Shown here one piece after another: positions 43,285 through 52,936 of a stretch of DNA of 64,000 nt. Each line of letters opens with the position of its first letter. The first letter of the stretch is position 1. The notes under the pieces are model-generated. The model was not told where the DNA came from, made no database searches, and was given only the letters and a program-made list of their open reading frames with translations. The position numbers and the translations under genes were made by a program. The DNA comes from Boudabousia marimammalium (lineage in GTDB: Bacteria; Actinomycetota; Actinomycetes; Actinomycetales; Actinomycetaceae): assembly GCF_001936115.1 (NCBI RefSeq), contig NZ_MPDM01000003.1, positions 186,386-250,385 of the forward strand, written 5' to 3'.

Positions 43285-44244
43285 ATGTCAACACAATCGG
43301 ACTTTCCCGAGCTAATCAACGCTCGTCCAGTTCCCAAACCATCACGGTGGCTCAGTGCCGCCGTGGTGGCGCTCTTGGCCGCAATGTTCATTAATGGCCT
43401 CGTAACCAATGAAAAGTATCGTTGGGATGTAGTAGCTCAATGGCTTTTCGCACCTACTATCGTCAGGGGTGTCCTAGACACCTTGCTTCTCACAGTACTC
43501 GCCATGCTTCTAGGGATTGTTCTGGCGATTACTGCCGCTACCATGCGGCAGTCAACGAACCCGATTATGCGTAGCGTGGCTTGGGTCTACATCTGGTTCT
43601 TCCGCGGTACCCCAATCTACACGCAGCTCATCTTCTGGGGGCTACTCCCCACCCTATACTCGCAGATGAGTCTCGGTATTCCCTTTGGCCCGGAGTTCTT
43701 CGTTTTCGACACCCAGACTGTTTTCACCGCTTTCGTCAGCGCGGTGATTGGTTTGGGGCTTAACGAGGGCGCGTACTTGGCTGAAATTGTCCGCACTGGT
43801 CTTAACTCAGTAGACAAGGGTCAAACAGAGGCAGCCCAGGCTTTAGGAATGAAACACTCCACTATTTTGTGGCGCATTATCATCCCGCAAGCCATGCGCG
43901 TGATAGTCCCACCGACCGGAAATGAAACCATTTCCATGCTGAAGACAACTTCGCTGGTTGTGGCCATCCCGGTCACAACAGAGCTGACATTCGCGGCTTC
44001 GCGGGTCGGACAAAGGCTCTACATGCCTCTACCAATGCTCATTGTGGCAGCCCTCTGGTACCTTGCGATTACCTCAATCTTGATGGTGGGACAGCATTAC
44101 CTAGAAAGCTACTATGGCCGCGGCTTCAATGAAAGCGACATCAATAGCAACGGTAAGCGATCACGCTCACTCTCCCGTAAACAGGCTGCCATCTTGGCTG
44201 CCGGAACCACCTCAGAAGACCCATTTGTGGAGTACACGCCATGA
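43285..44244 (+). CDS. Polar amino acid ABC transporter permease (HisM/GlnP type)
   Basis: This 319-residue permease has about five to six membrane helices. The EAA-loop signature [33 protein letters not shown] contacts the ATPase, and the family phrase [14 protein letters not shown] is present. It starts 3 nt after the binding protein and overlaps the ATPase by 4 nt. A cytoplasmic C-terminal tail of about 40 residues, rich in Ser and Lys, is unusual for the family. Confidence 0.94.
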   Translation: MSTQSDFPELINARPVPKPSRWLSAAVVALLAAMFINGLVTNEKYRWDVVAQWLFAPTIVRGVLDTLLLTVLAMLLGIVLAITAATMRQSTNPIMRSVAWVYIWFFRGTPIYTQLIFWGLLPTLYSQMSLGIPFGPEFFVFDTQTVFTAFVSAVIGLGLNEGAYLAEIVRTGLNSVDKGQTEAAQALGMKHSTILWRIIIPQAMRVIVPPTGNETISMLKTTSLVVAIPVTTELTFAASRVGQRLYMPLPMLIVAALWYLAITSILMVGQHYLESYYGRGFNESDINSNGKRSRSLSRKQAAILAAGTTSEDPFVEYTP

Positions 44245-45041
44245 CCACCCCAATGGTAGAGATCCAATCAGTACACAAAATATTCGGCGAACTACACGTC
44301 CTCAAAGGGGTTGACTTAACTGTTCAACCAGGTGAAGTCTGTGTCCTCCTCGGCCCTTCAGGCTCTGGAAAATCAACGCTGCTTCGCTGCATCAATGAGC
44401 TAGAGTTCATATCATCCGGGCGCATCTACATCGAAGGCGAGATGCTGGGCATGTATGAAGCGCCAGCACCAAAATGGCGTTTTTGGGGACAGCACGAAGG
44501 AACTGAACTGCGCCGTTTGAAAGACAAACAGGTCGCCGCGCAACGCTCCCGTATCGGCATGGTATTCCAACGCTTCAACCTTTTCCCGCACATGACGGCC
44601 CTAGAGAACGTGATGATTGCGCCCCGCAAAGTAAAAGGGATAAGCTACGAAGAAGCCAGGCAGAACGCGCAGATTCAGCTAGAGCGCGTCGGCATGGGTG
44701 ACCGCATGAATCACTACCCTGCCCAGCTTTCTGGCGGTCAGCAGCAGCGTGTAGCGATTGCTCGCGCATTAGCTATGGACCCTGAAATCATGCTCTTCGA
44801 TGAGCCTACTTCTGCACTTGACCCCGAGCTGGTAGGTGAAGTCCTGCAGGTGATGCAGAACCTCGCCAATGATGGCATGACCATGATTGTGGTCACCCAT
44901 GAAATCGGCTTTGCTCGAGAAGTAGCAGATCAAGTCGTGTTCATGGATGACGGGATGATTATTGAGTCCGGGACTGCACAAGAAGTAATTGATAATCCCC
45001 AGCATCCGCGCACCCAGGACTTCTTTGGGAAAGTGCTGTAA
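44241..45041 (+). CDS. Polar amino acid ABC transporter ATP-binding protein
   Basis: This 266-residue ABC ATPase has Walker [14 protein letters not shown]-loop [11 protein letters not shown], signature [15 protein letters not shown], Walker [15 protein letters not shown] and the H-loop VTHEIGFA. An insertion of about 20 residues before the Q-loop (containing [16 protein letters not shown]) is present, typical of some actinobacterial members. It completes the three-gene transporter. Glutamine or glutamate as substrate is inferred from the neighbouring glnE and glnA2. Confidence 0.95.
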   Translation: MTTPMVEIQSVHKIFGELHVLKGVDLTVQPGEVCVLLGPSGSGKSTLLRCINELEFISSGRIYIEGEMLGMYEAPAPKWRFWGQHEGTELRRLKDKQVAAQRSRIGMVFQRFNLFPHMTALENVMIAPRKVKGISYEEARQNAQIQLERVGMGDRMNHYPAQLSGGQQQRVAIARALAMDPEIMLFDEPTSALDPELVGEVLQVMQNLANDGMTMIVVTHEIGFAREVADQVVFMDDGMIIESGTAQEVIDNPQHPRTQDFFGKVL

Positions 45042-45048
45042 GCGGTAT

Positions 45049-48039
45049 TTACTCTAGGTGACTGCCGACAGCGGGTTCTGTGATGCCTTGAAAAAGGCGC
45101 ACAAACACGCTACGCGCATGTCTGGCAGCTCTCAGGTAATCCTCTTCGAGTTGCCGCTCTGCACCTGCAGGGTAACCGAGGATACGAGCCACCGCGCTGC
45201 GCTGAGCATCGGTAGCCGGCAGGATATCAACTTTGTATCCGCGTGTCCTGCCCAAGGCTAAGGCATTTGCCGCTCTAATTTTTGAGGCTAACACCCATGC
45301 CTCTCTTAACTGCTTTTGGTCAGAGTCACTGACCAGGCCAGCATCGGTTAAGGCGGCTAAAGCTACCAGCGTGGAGCTTACCCGCAAACTGGGATGGAGG
45401 CGGGCGTGCTGCAGCTGTGCGAGCTGCACAGTCCACTCCACATCGCTTAATCCCCCCGGGCCCAGTTTGACGTTTCGGTTGGGTTTTTGCCCACGAGGGA
45501 GTCTTTCCTTTTCCATCCTCGCCTTGAGTAACCTAATCTGTTTAATCTCGTTGTCAGTCAACGGCTGATGCCACCTGCGCTGGTCAACAATCCGCAAGTA
45601 GCTTTCCTGCACTGACTCATCGCCGGCAATTGGCCTAGCTCGTACCAGAGCCTGCCGTTCCCAGGCTACCGACCAGTCCTGATAATAACGCTCTAGTGAC
45701 TGAAGTGACCTTGCTAGCGGACCTTGCTTGCCCTCTGGGCGCAAATCAAAGTCAACTCCCAGCGAATTGGGTTCCGCCTGGAGAATCTGACGTAACTGGG
45801 TAGCCACTGCGGCCCCGATGCGAGTGGCCTCGGACTCTTCGCAGCCTGCATCATCATGGATTAGCACTAAATCAGCATCGGAACCATAACCGCATTCGCG
45901 CCCGCCGAGTCTTCCCATCGCAATAACCGCCATCGGCAAGGAGTCCGCTCCTTCGGTGGCATTCCGCGCCACCATCAAGGCATTCTCAATAGCCACTTGG
46001 GTACAATCAGCCAGTCGCCTTCCGCTAAGGGCAACATCCATGCCAAAAATCATGTCCGCACAGCCGGCTCGAGAAACCTCACGCGAACGAATTGAGCGAA
46101 TTCTTTGGCTGGCATCGGCGAGGGTTTCTTGCCGGGAGATTACCGCCTGCGTTTCAGTGCGTAGCTGACCGATTGATAACGGCGCAAGCTCATCTTCACC
46201 GTCTAGCCAACGAATCAAAGTCGGCTGAAGTTTGATGGCATCGGACAGATACAGGGAACTAGACAGGATTAAGCACAGGCGCTGGGCGGCCTGTTTTGAG
46301 TCACGGAGAGTTCTCCCGAACCACTGACTGCCTCCCACTTCCTCGGCGATAATCCGAAACTCAAGTAAACCTCGGTCCGGGTTAGCCCCATCAGCCAGCC
46401 ACCCCAGCATGGCGGGGAGAACCTGGCGGACAATTGAGGCTCTCCTCGACACTCCTGCAGTCAAGAAACCGATATGGCGCAAAGCAGCCCTCGGATCTAG
46501 GTAGCCGATAGCTTTGAGACGGTCTTCAGCGGCACTCTCAGAAAGACGTAAATCCTCATTACTCAAAGCTGCGGTTACTGAGAGCAAAGGACGATAGAAA
46601 ATCTGCTGGTGGAGCTCCCTGACCCGAATCCGGAGCCGCTGCCACTCATTCTCTAAGTCTTCAGCGCTCAGCAGTTCTGTCCTGTCCAGTTCCCCCTCAC
46701 CGGATAGTCGAGCACAAAATGAGCGGGCATATCTACGTAACCTCTCGAGGCTATCTGGCACCACATGACTTCGTTTCAGCTTCTCCAACTGGATGCGATG
46801 TTCTAGCGTCCGCAAATAACGGTAGGCATACTCCAGTTCTGCCGCCTCAGCGCGCCCAACATATCCCCCTTCACATAACTGGGCCAGTGCCTCCAAAGTA
46901 TTAGGAGAGCGAACTGACTCATCAACGCGGCCATGAACTAGTTGCAGCAACTGGACAGTGAACTCTACATCTCTCAGCCCTCCGGGACCTAACTTGAGGT
47001 GGCGTTCACGCTGTTGCCGGTTAATATTAGATTCAACCCGCCGACGCATCGCACGCGACTGTTCCACAAAATCGGGACGTGCCGAGACCTCCCAAACCAG
47101 CGGGCGTACCATAGCGACGAAATCACGCCCCAAGCTAAGGTCGCCTGCGACAGGACGCGCCTTCAGCAGAGCTTGAAACTCCCATGGCTGAGCCCACTTC
47201 TGGTAGTAACTGCGGTAGGAGTCTAGCCCTCGTACTAAAGCACCATCCTTACCTTCTGGCCGTAAAGCAGTGTCAATCGGCCACAACGGACGCCAACGAC
47301 CCGGACCTGAAACAATGGTGGAGAGTGCAACCGCTAGACTAGTAGCCGCAGACAAAGCGGCTCCCTCAGTCATTTCTTCGGGCCACTTCGCCACGAAGAT
47401 AAGGTCAACATCAGAAATATAGTTGAGCTCTCGTGCGCCTGCTTTACCTAAGGTTAAAACCGCCAAAGAAAGTCCCTCATTTGCTTGGGGAACCTGCCTT
47501 CGAGCCAGTGTCAGCGCCGCCTCCAAAGTGGCGTCAACAAGCGTTGAAATACGCCAAGAAATCTCAGGGAAATCGGATGTGGAATCGGCAGCGAATAGGT
47601 CACTGACTGCAATCTCAATCAAGAGAGCGTAATATCTTTCCCTAATCTCATCTACCCCACCGGCAGCATCTGACATCTGCGCGGCAAAGCCTGCTGCGAT
47701 GTCCTCATGGCTGTGCAACGACCCCAAGACTGGCAATGTCAGGGCTGACAGCAGATCGGGATAGGCGATAATCAAATCTGCTAAGGCATCTGAAAGACCT
47801 GCCAGACGCAAAAATCTTGACCAAAGGACTGGAGTTTGTGAAAAGCACTCAACCGCGTCAGCGTCGGCCTCTTGCAGACGCAAAAGCGCCAGTACGGCCG
47901 CGTCAGGGTCACCGCAATACTTTAGTAGCGGCCAGTACTCTTCAGGGAAATTCAGTTCCCCTTTCTCCACCCAAGTTTGGAGCTGTTCAGGCCGACGCAG
48001 ACCGAAAGCGCGTAGTTGAGTATTGTCGAGAGCAGCCAT
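45049..48039 (-). CDS. glnE: Bifunctional glutamine-synthetase adenylyltransferase/deadenylase GlnE
   Basis: GlnE adds and removes AMP on glutamine synthetase to match nitrogen supply. This 996-residue protein has two nucleotidyltransferase halves, with ELNYISDVDLIFVAKW (N-terminal, deadenylylation) and YGSDADLVLIHDD (C-terminal, adenylylation), each followed by a helical RNVKLGPGGLSDVEWTVQLAQ-type linker. I chose ATG 48039, five nt after the glnA2 stop; a longer frame from 48111 would overlap glnA2. It converges with the ABC operon at 45041. Confidence 0.93.
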   Translation of the reverse strand: MAALDNTQLRAFGLRRPEQLQTWVEKGELNFPEEYWPLLKYCGDPDAAVLALLRLQEADADAVECFSQTPVLWSRFLRLAGLSDALADLIIAYPDLLSALTLPVLGSLHSHEDIAAGFAAQMSDAAGGVDEIRERYYALLIEIAVSDLFAADSTSDFPEISWRISTLVDATLEAALTLARRQVPQANEGLSLAVLTLGKAGARELNYISDVDLIFVAKWPEEMTEGAALSAATSLAVALSTIVSGPGRWRPLWPIDTALRPEGKDGALVRGLDSYRSYYQKWAQPWEFQALLKARPVAGDLSLGRDFVAMVRPLVWEVSARPDFVEQSRAMRRRVESNINRQQRERHLKLGPGGLRDVEFTVQLLQLVHGRVDESVRSPNTLEALAQLCEGGYVGRAEAAELEYAYRYLRTLEHRIQLEKLKRSHVVPDSLERLRRYARSFCARLSGEGELDRTELLSAEDLENEWQRLRIRVRELHQQIFYRPLLSVTAALSNEDLRLSESAAEDRLKAIGYLDPRAALRHIGFLTAGVSRRASIVRQVLPAMLGWLADGANPDRGLLEFRIIAEEVGGSQWFGRTLRDSKQAAQRLCLILSSSLYLSDAIKLQPTLIRWLDGEDELAPLSIGQLRTETQAVISRQETLADASQRIRSIRSREVSRAGCADMIFGMDVALSGRRLADCTQVAIENALMVARNATEGADSLPMAVIAMGRLGGRECGYGSDADLVLIHDDAGCEESEATRIGAAVATQLRQILQAEPNSLGVDFDLRPEGKQGPLARSLQSLERYYQDWSVAWERQALVRARPIAGDESVQESYLRIVDQRRWHQPLTDNEIKQIRLLKARMEKERLPRGQKPNRNVKLGPGGLSDVEWTVQLAQLQHARLHPSLRVSSTLVALAALTDAGLVSDSDQKQLREAWVLASKIRAANALALGRTRGYKVDILPATDAQRSAVARILGYPAGAERQLEEDYLRAARHARSVFVRLFQGITEPAVGSHLE

Positions 48040-48044
48040 GGGAC

Positions 48045-49382
48045 CTAGTTCGTGATATTCAAGAAGTATTCGTACTCCCAGGCGGTAATCTGGCGTCGGT
48101 ACTCTGTCCACTCGGCCCGCTTGTTACGCTGAAAGTACTCGAACACTTCTTCCCCCAAAGTGTCAGCAACCAAGTCGGAATTAGCCATTAGATGGACAGC
48201 TTCCGACAGCGAACGCGGTAGCGCCTCAATTCCCATAGCTTGACGTTCCCCGTCAGAGAGCATCCAAACATCATCTTCAGTTTCGTCGGGCAGCTCATAC
48301 TTCTCAGTTACACCGCGCAACCCGGCGGCCAGTACCACCGCAAGTGCTAGATAGGGGTTTGCGGCGGAGTCCATGCCTCTGAACTCGATTCTTGACGAGG
48401 AAGATTTCCCTGGCTTATAAAGCGGTACGCGTACCAAAGCGGAACGGTTGTTATGTCCCCAGCAAACATATGAGGGGGCTTCTCCCCCGCCCCATAACCG
48501 CTTGTAAGAGTTCACGTGCTGATTGGTGACTGCGGCGATTTCACGGGCATGTCGTAAAATACCTGCCATGAAGCGGCGTCCAGTAAGTGACAGCTGATAC
48601 TGTCCCGACGGCGAGTAGAAGGCGTTCTCCTCTCCCTCGAACAAGGACAGGTGTAGGTGCATCCCCGACCCGGGCTCATCACGGAAAGGTTTTGGCATGA
48701 AAGTGGAGACAACCCCCTCTTGATTTGCCAGCTCATTGATTACTGTGCGAAGCGTCATCATATTATCCGCCGCACTCAACGCATCCACAGCTCGTAAATC
48801 AATCTCGTTCTGCCCTGGACCGCCTTCATGATGGCTAAACTCCACATTGATTCCCATGTCCTCCAAGGTGGACACCACCTTGCGCCGGAAACCGTGCGCC
48901 ATTCCGCCAGAGACATGATCAAAGTAGCCGGCACGATCCAAAGGTTCTGGTTCTGATTTTAAATCCGTAACCGCTCGTAACAGATAGAATTCAATCTCAG
49001 GATGAACCCGGAAAGTAAAGCCTAGCTCCTCTGCTCGTTTAATCTGACGCTCCAGCACACCCCGTGGATCTGAGTAGGCTGGTTCCCCATCGGGGCCCAG
49101 CACGTCACAAAACATACGGGCCATTCGGTGTTCTTCATCCCATGGCAACATCTGGAAAGTTGAGGCATCCGGACGTAGCAACATATCGGACTCATAGATA
49201 CGAGTCATGCCCTCAATCGATGATCCATCAAAACCGATGCCTTCGGTAAAGGCATCTTCCAGTTCGCCTGGATCAATACTGACACCTTTAAGCACACCGG
49301 AAACATCAGCAAACCAGAGCGTCAGAAAACGAATGTTATTCGCAGCCACTCGGCTGAGTACTTCTTCTTGCATCTGGTTCAT
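48045..49382 (-). CDS. glnA2: GlnA2-type glutamine synthetase
   Basis: This 445-residue type I glutamine synthetase-family protein has FADVSGVLKG and IGFDGSSIEG near the start, metal-ligand stretches VHPEIEFYLL and FSHHEGGPGQNE, and the ATP loop MPKPFRDEPGSGMHLHLS. The tyrosine that GlnE adenylylates in GSI-beta enzymes (within NLYDLPP) is not seen; the region reads DDVWMLSDGERQ. That places it in the non-adenylylated GlnA2 group, which may act in glutamine or polyamine metabolism. A GAGGAAG ribosome site precedes the ATG. Confidence 0.93.
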   Translation of the reverse strand: MNQMQEEVLSRVAANNIRFLTLWFADVSGVLKGVSIDPGELEDAFTEGIGFDGSSIEGMTRIYESDMLLRPDASTFQMLPWDEEHRMARMFCDVLGPDGEPAYSDPRGVLERQIKRAEELGFTFRVHPEIEFYLLRAVTDLKSEPEPLDRAGYFDHVSGGMAHGFRRKVVSTLEDMGINVEFSHHEGGPGQNEIDLRAVDALSAADNMMTLRTVINELANQEGVVSTFMPKPFRDEPGSGMHLHLSLFEGEENAFYSPSGQYQLSLTGRRFMAGILRHAREIAAVTNQHVNSYKRLWGGGEAPSYVCWGHNNRSALVRVPLYKPGKSSSSRIEFRGMDSAANPYLALAVVLAAGLRGVTEKYELPDETEDDVWMLSDGERQAMGIEALPRSLSEAVHLMANSDLVADTLGEEVFEYFQRNKRAEWTEYRRQITAWEYEYFLNITN

Positions 49383-49423
49383 TATGCTTCCTCTACAATC
49401 TCAATAAATTTAGTCCATGATAA

Positions 49424-49462
49424 GATTCCCTCGGCTCAGAATTACTTTGAGCCGAGGGAATC
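49424..49462 (-). terminator. Intrinsic terminator after the SPFH locus
   Basis: A perfect 15-bp stem GATTCCCTCGGCTCA/TGAGCCGAGGGAATC with a 9-nt loop lies just past the SPFH stop at 49471. Confidence 0.85.
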
Positions 49463-49470
49463 AACATCAG

Positions 49471-50371
49471 CTAGTTTTGGCTTTCGCTTTTACCGTTGAA
49501 GCCATTCGTGATCGACTGCAAGGCTGCGGTCAGTTCAGTCGGAACCACCCACACCTTCGAGGCCTCACCTTCGGAAAGCTTCGGCAGCATCTGCAAGTAC
49601 TGGTAGGCCAACAGTTTGGGATCAGGATTGCCAGCATGAATCGCATCGAAGACCTTTTGGATGGCTTCAGCTTCACCCTGTGCCGACAGAATAGCGGACT
49701 GCGCTTCGCCCTCGGCTCGCAAAATGGCGGACTGTTTCTCACCCTCGGCGGTTAAAATCTGTGATTCCCGCAAACCCTGCGCCTTCAAAATGGTGGCGCG
49801 CTTATCACGCTCGGCTCGCATCTGCTTTTCCATGGCCTGCTGAATCGAGGGAGGCGGCTCAATCGCTTTGAGCTCCACCCGGTTGATCCGGATACCCCAG
49901 TTTCCGGTGGCCTCATCGAGGACTCCACGGAGCTGCCCGTTAATATGATCACGGCTAGTCAAAGTGGCTTCCAGGTCCATCGAACCAATCACGTTACGCA
50001 ATGTAGTCACAGTGAGCTGCTCAATCGCTTGTGAAGTTAGCGATCTCGTAGGTGGCTCTGGCCGGCTGATTAACCTGATAGTAAACAACAGAGTCAATCG
50101 AAACCGTTACGTTGTCGGAAGTAATTACCGGCTGCGGCGGGAAAGACACCACCTGTTCACGCATGTCAATACGTGCCACCACTCGGTCAATAAACGGAAT
50201 CAAAACATGCAGGCCACCGTGCCATTCTGCCTGGAACTTACCGAGACGTTCCACCACGATAGACCGCGACTGGGGCACGATGACAACCGCTCGTAGCATG
50301 ATGATGACAACCAAAACGACGGCAATAACCACCAATATAGTTGTCAGGAAAGACTGTGTAATATCTCCCAT
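49471..50371 (-). pseudogene. SPFH/stomatin-like (QmcA-type) protein, frameshifted
   Basis: Two reading frames together match one SPFH protein of about 300 residues. The first (from 50371) gives an N-terminal membrane helix and band-7 domain, ending ATYEIANFTSD and a stop at 50021. The second continues in the next frame with QAIEQLTVTTLRNVIG, then the coiled-coil Glu/Ala repeats and a C-terminus LAYQYLQMLPKL. The break lies at about 50028-50035, where the family reads through without interruption, so two bases are probably lost (or one gained). It may be a true pseudogene or a sequencing error. GGAGGGG precedes the ATG. NfeD, its usual partner, is upstream. Confidence 0.85.
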
Positions 50372-50383
50372 TACCCCTCCAGA

Positions 50384-50836
50384 TTATTCGGATTGTGATT
50401 TATCGTGGCTCGTTAAAGAGATGACTGCAGTAGCACCATCAATCCCAGCGACAAAAGCTTGAGTACCTGGCGTAATCACCGAGCCATCTTCTGAACGAGC
50501 AGACCAGATCTGACCGCTGATTCGAACCCTACCAGAATCCTTAGTGACAGTTTCAGTTATCTCAACACTCTTCCCCACCAAACCAGCTACGTTGGTTACC
50601 AGATTGGGACTGCGTTTCTTAAAATGGGCGCGCGCCCATGGTTTCACACCAAAAAGCAAGAGGAGTGAGACCACAACGAAAACCACTACTTGAATGGTAA
50701 GGCTATCTGGTTTAACCCATGCCGTGATAGCGCCGCTAAGGGCGCCGCCAGCAAGCATGAGGAAAGTCAAATCGACAACCATTACCTCAATGATTACAAG
50801 GACTAAGGCTGCTAGCAGCCACCAGATTGGGTTCAT
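50384..50836 (-). CDS. NfeD-family membrane protein
   Basis: This 150-residue short-form NfeD has about three N-terminal membrane helices (residues 1-75) and a C-terminal OB-fold domain with KSVEITETVTKDSGRVRISGQIWSARSEDG. NfeD proteins pair with SPFH proteins, and here the SPFH gene starts 12 nt downstream. The NfeD-SPFH pair is thought to shape or stabilise membrane microdomains. It follows an ABC ATPase by 4 nt and is likely co-transcribed. Because its SPFH partner is frameshifted, its role may be lost or altered. Confidence 0.9.
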   Translation of the reverse strand: MNPIWWLLAALVLVIIEVMVVDLTFLMLAGGALSGAITAWVKPDSLTIQVVVFVVVSLLLLFGVKPWARAHFKKRSPNLVTNVAGLVGKSVEITETVTKDSGRVRISGQIWSARSEDGSVITPGTQAFVAGIDGATAVISLTSHDKSQSE

Positions 50837-50840
50837 TTAT

Positions 50841-51626
50841 TTATCGCCTTCCGTGAGCCCACCAACGGCCTTGGGATGATTCAACCTGAATCTCCATACC
50901 GAAGGCTTCACTCAAGTTTTCACTTGTTAAAGTAGCGGCAATTTCACCTGAGTGTAATACCCGCCCAGCCGACATAATCAGGACATGGGTATATCCAGCC
51001 GGGATTTCCTCGAGGTGATGAGTCACCAAAAGCATAGCCGGGGATCGGTGATCGCCCGCTAGTTCGGTCAGTGCCATCAGCAAGTTTTCACGCGCCCCCA
51101 AGTCTAGACCTGAAGCGGGTTCATCCAGAATCAGTGCCTGAGGATCTGCCATGAAAGCACGAGCCACCTGCACACGCTGTTTCTCTCCATTAGATAAGGT
51201 GCCGTATAGTCTTTCAGCTAGCTCCGCCACCGAAAAGGCAGCGAGCAGGTTATGCGCCCGCTCCAAGTCGATATCTTCATAGCTTTCCCGAAAGCGGCTT
51301 GTCCTGCCCTGCGCGGCAGCTAGCACCACGTCCAATACAGTCTGCCGAGCCGGCAAGCGAGTAGCCAAAGCTGATGACGAATAACCCACCAGAGAGTTCA
51401 GCTCCGCACTGGGGACTTCCGCTACTGGCTCACCAAGGATGTCCACCGACCCGCTGGTGGCAGGCAGACGTCCCATCAGGAGTTTCGTCAAAGTGGTTTT
51501 ACCTGCGCCATTCGGACCCAGCACAACCCAGTGTTCCCCTACCTTCTGACGCCAATTGAGCGCAGTTAAGATAGCAGTATTATCGATATTGACATTAACG
51601 TCGTTGAGTGAAAAAACTGTGTCCAT
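50841..51626 (-). CDS. ABC transporter ATP-binding protein, orphan
   Basis: This 261-residue single ABC domain has Walker A GPNGAGKTTLTK, signature LSNGEKQRVQVARAF (Ser-Asn instead of Ser-Gly), Walker B ALILDEPASGLD and H-loop VTHHLEEI. It resembles ModF/FecE-type and stand-alone actinobacterial ATPases. No permease is adjacent, so transport substrate is unknown. A TAGAAT -10 ends 6 nt before the ATG. It heads the ABC-NfeD-SPFH unit. Confidence 0.9.
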   Translation of the reverse strand: MDTVFSLNDVNVNIDNTAILTALNWRQKVGEHWVVLGPNGAGKTTLTKLLMGRLPATSGSVDILGEPVAEVPSAELNSLVGYSSSALATRLPARQTVLDVVLAAAQGRTSRFRESYEDIDLERAHNLLAAFSVAELAERLYGTLSNGEKQRVQVARAFMADPQALILDEPASGLDLGARENLLMALTELAGDHRSPAMLLVTHHLEEIPAGYTHVLIMSAGRVLHSGEIAATLTSENLSEAFGMEIQVESSQGRWWAHGRR

Positions 51627-51632
51627 GTAAAT

Positions 51633-51638
51633 ATTCTA
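51633..51638 (-). promoter_or_regulatory. -10 element of leaderless ABC ATPase gene
   Basis: TAGAAT ends 6 nt before the ATG at 51626; it overlaps the 3' end of glgA. Confidence 0.6.
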
Positions 51639-52856
51639 CTTGTTATACTCCGCCAACACTGTCTCATATACGGCAACGGTACGTTCAGCGATACTGGCCC
51701 ATGAGAAATGTTCCTCTACCCGGCGTCGTCCAGACTCACCCATCTGTTTAGCAAGCTGAGGATCTGCTAGTACGCGATTGATTCCGGCAGCCAGATCAGC
51801 CACAAACTTATCTGGGTCTAGAGGCGTTCCAGTTCCGTCCTGAGCCTGTTCGATGGGAACTAGCACGCCAGTTTCTCCGTCAACAATTACATCCGGAATG
51901 CCCCCGGTAGCGGTTCCGACCACAGGCAAAGAAACTGCCATCGCTTCCAAATTCACAATGCCTAGGGGCTCATAGACTGAAGGGGTGACGAACACAGTCG
52001 AGTTATCAAGTACCGCGACAAGATCGCGACGCGGCAGCATATCTTCAACCCAGATCACCTGTCCACGCTCTTCGCGCAACTGGTCAACTAGGCCCACCAC
52101 TTCACGCATGATTTCTTCGGTATCGGGAGCACCCGCACAGAGGATGATTTGCACTTGGGGAGGTAGCTCATGCAGTGCCCGCAACAGATAGGGCAATCCC
52201 TTCTGACGGGTAATCCGGCCGACAAAAACGACAGTGGGAATGCCAGCTTTAATACCAAGACGTTCCAAAGTTGCAGCCGCGTGCGCCTGGCCGGCCTCAC
52301 TATGATCGGGCAACCAGCTCTCAAGATCAATCCCGTTATGGACGACATGCACCTTAGCAGGATCAATTTCTGGGTAGCAACGCAAGATGTCGTCACGCAT
52401 ACCGTTCGAAACTGCAATGATTCCAGCCGCACCTAGGTAAGCGGTCTTCTCAGCCCAAAGCGATACTTGGTATCCACCGCCAAGCTGCTCAGCCTTCCAA
52501 GGACGCAGGGGCTCCAGAGAGTGAGCGCTAATCACGTGGGGTACCCCGTGCAACAGGGAAGCCCAGTGCCCGGCCATATTGGCATACCACGTGTGGGAGT
52601 GGACTAAATCTGCTCCGGTGGCTCCGGCTGCCATTTGTAGGTCTACGCCGAGGGACTGCAGGGCCGGGTTAGCGTCTTTAAGTTCAGAAAGATTGCTGTA
52701 GCCGGATACACTCGGGTTGTCTGTACGGGGGCCATCGAAGGCATGCACATGAACATCAACATGTTCGGCAAGTACTTTCGACAATTCTTCTACGTGTACT
52801 CCAGCTCCGCCATAGACATGAGGAGGGAATTCCCGGGTTAAAAGATCAACTCTCAT
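51636..52856 (-). CDS. glgA: Corynebacterium-type glycogen synthase (GT4, GlgA/GlgM)
   Basis: This 406-residue GT4 glycosyltransferase starts MRVDLLTREFPPHVYGGAGVHVEEL and has the retaining-GT4 donor-site stretch VTPSVYEPLGIVNLEAMAVSLPVVGTATGGIPDVI. Mycobacterial members of this group were shown to make maltose-1-phosphate for glycogen synthesis with GlgE. It uses ADP- or UDP-glucose; the divergent glgC gene supplies ADP-glucose. The ATG at 52856 is preceded by AAAGG with 8-nt spacing. An ATG at 52883 would add 9 residues. Confidence 0.92.
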   Translation of the reverse strand: MRVDLLTREFPPHVYGGAGVHVEELSKVLAEHVDVHVHAFDGPRTDNPSVSGYSNLSELKDANPALQSLGVDLQMAAGATGADLVHSHTWYANMAGHWASLLHGVPHVISAHSLEPLRPWKAEQLGGGYQVSLWAEKTAYLGAAGIIAVSNGMRDDILRCYPEIDPAKVHVVHNGIDLESWLPDHSEAGQAHAAATLERLGIKAGIPTVVFVGRITRQKGLPYLLRALHELPPQVQIILCAGAPDTEEIMREVVGLVDQLREERGQVIWVEDMLPRRDLVAVLDNSTVFVTPSVYEPLGIVNLEAMAVSLPVVGTATGGIPDVIVDGETGVLVPIEQAQDGTGTPLDPDKFVADLAAGINRVLADPQLAKQMGESGRRRVEEHFSWASIAERTVAVYETVLAEYNK

Positions 52857-52888
52857 TTGCACAACCTTTCTAGTTCTACCCATATTGT

Positions 52889-52913
52889 ACTGTCATTTAG
52901 GACACATGACAGT
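52889..52913. promoter_or_regulatory. Inverted repeat between glgA and glgC
   Basis: ACTGTCAT and ATGACAGT (9-nt spacer) sit in the intergenic region. The repeat overlaps a likely glgA -35 (CTGTCA) and abuts its -10 (TACAAT), and is 11 bp from the glgC -10. A shared operator is inferred. Confidence 0.5.
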
Positions 52914-52924
52914 GATTTAGTCGT

Positions 52925-52930
52925 TAGAAT
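52925..52930 (+). promoter_or_regulatory. -10 element of leaderless glgC
   Basis: TAGAAT ends 6 nt before the glgC ATG at 52937. Confidence 0.6.
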
Positions 52931-52936
52931 ACGACT

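Noticed and set aside
45049-48111. glnE starting at 48111, overlapping glnA2
   Set aside because: The extra 24 residues overlap the glnA2 C-terminus in another frame; ATG 48039, five nt after the glnA2 stop, fits better.
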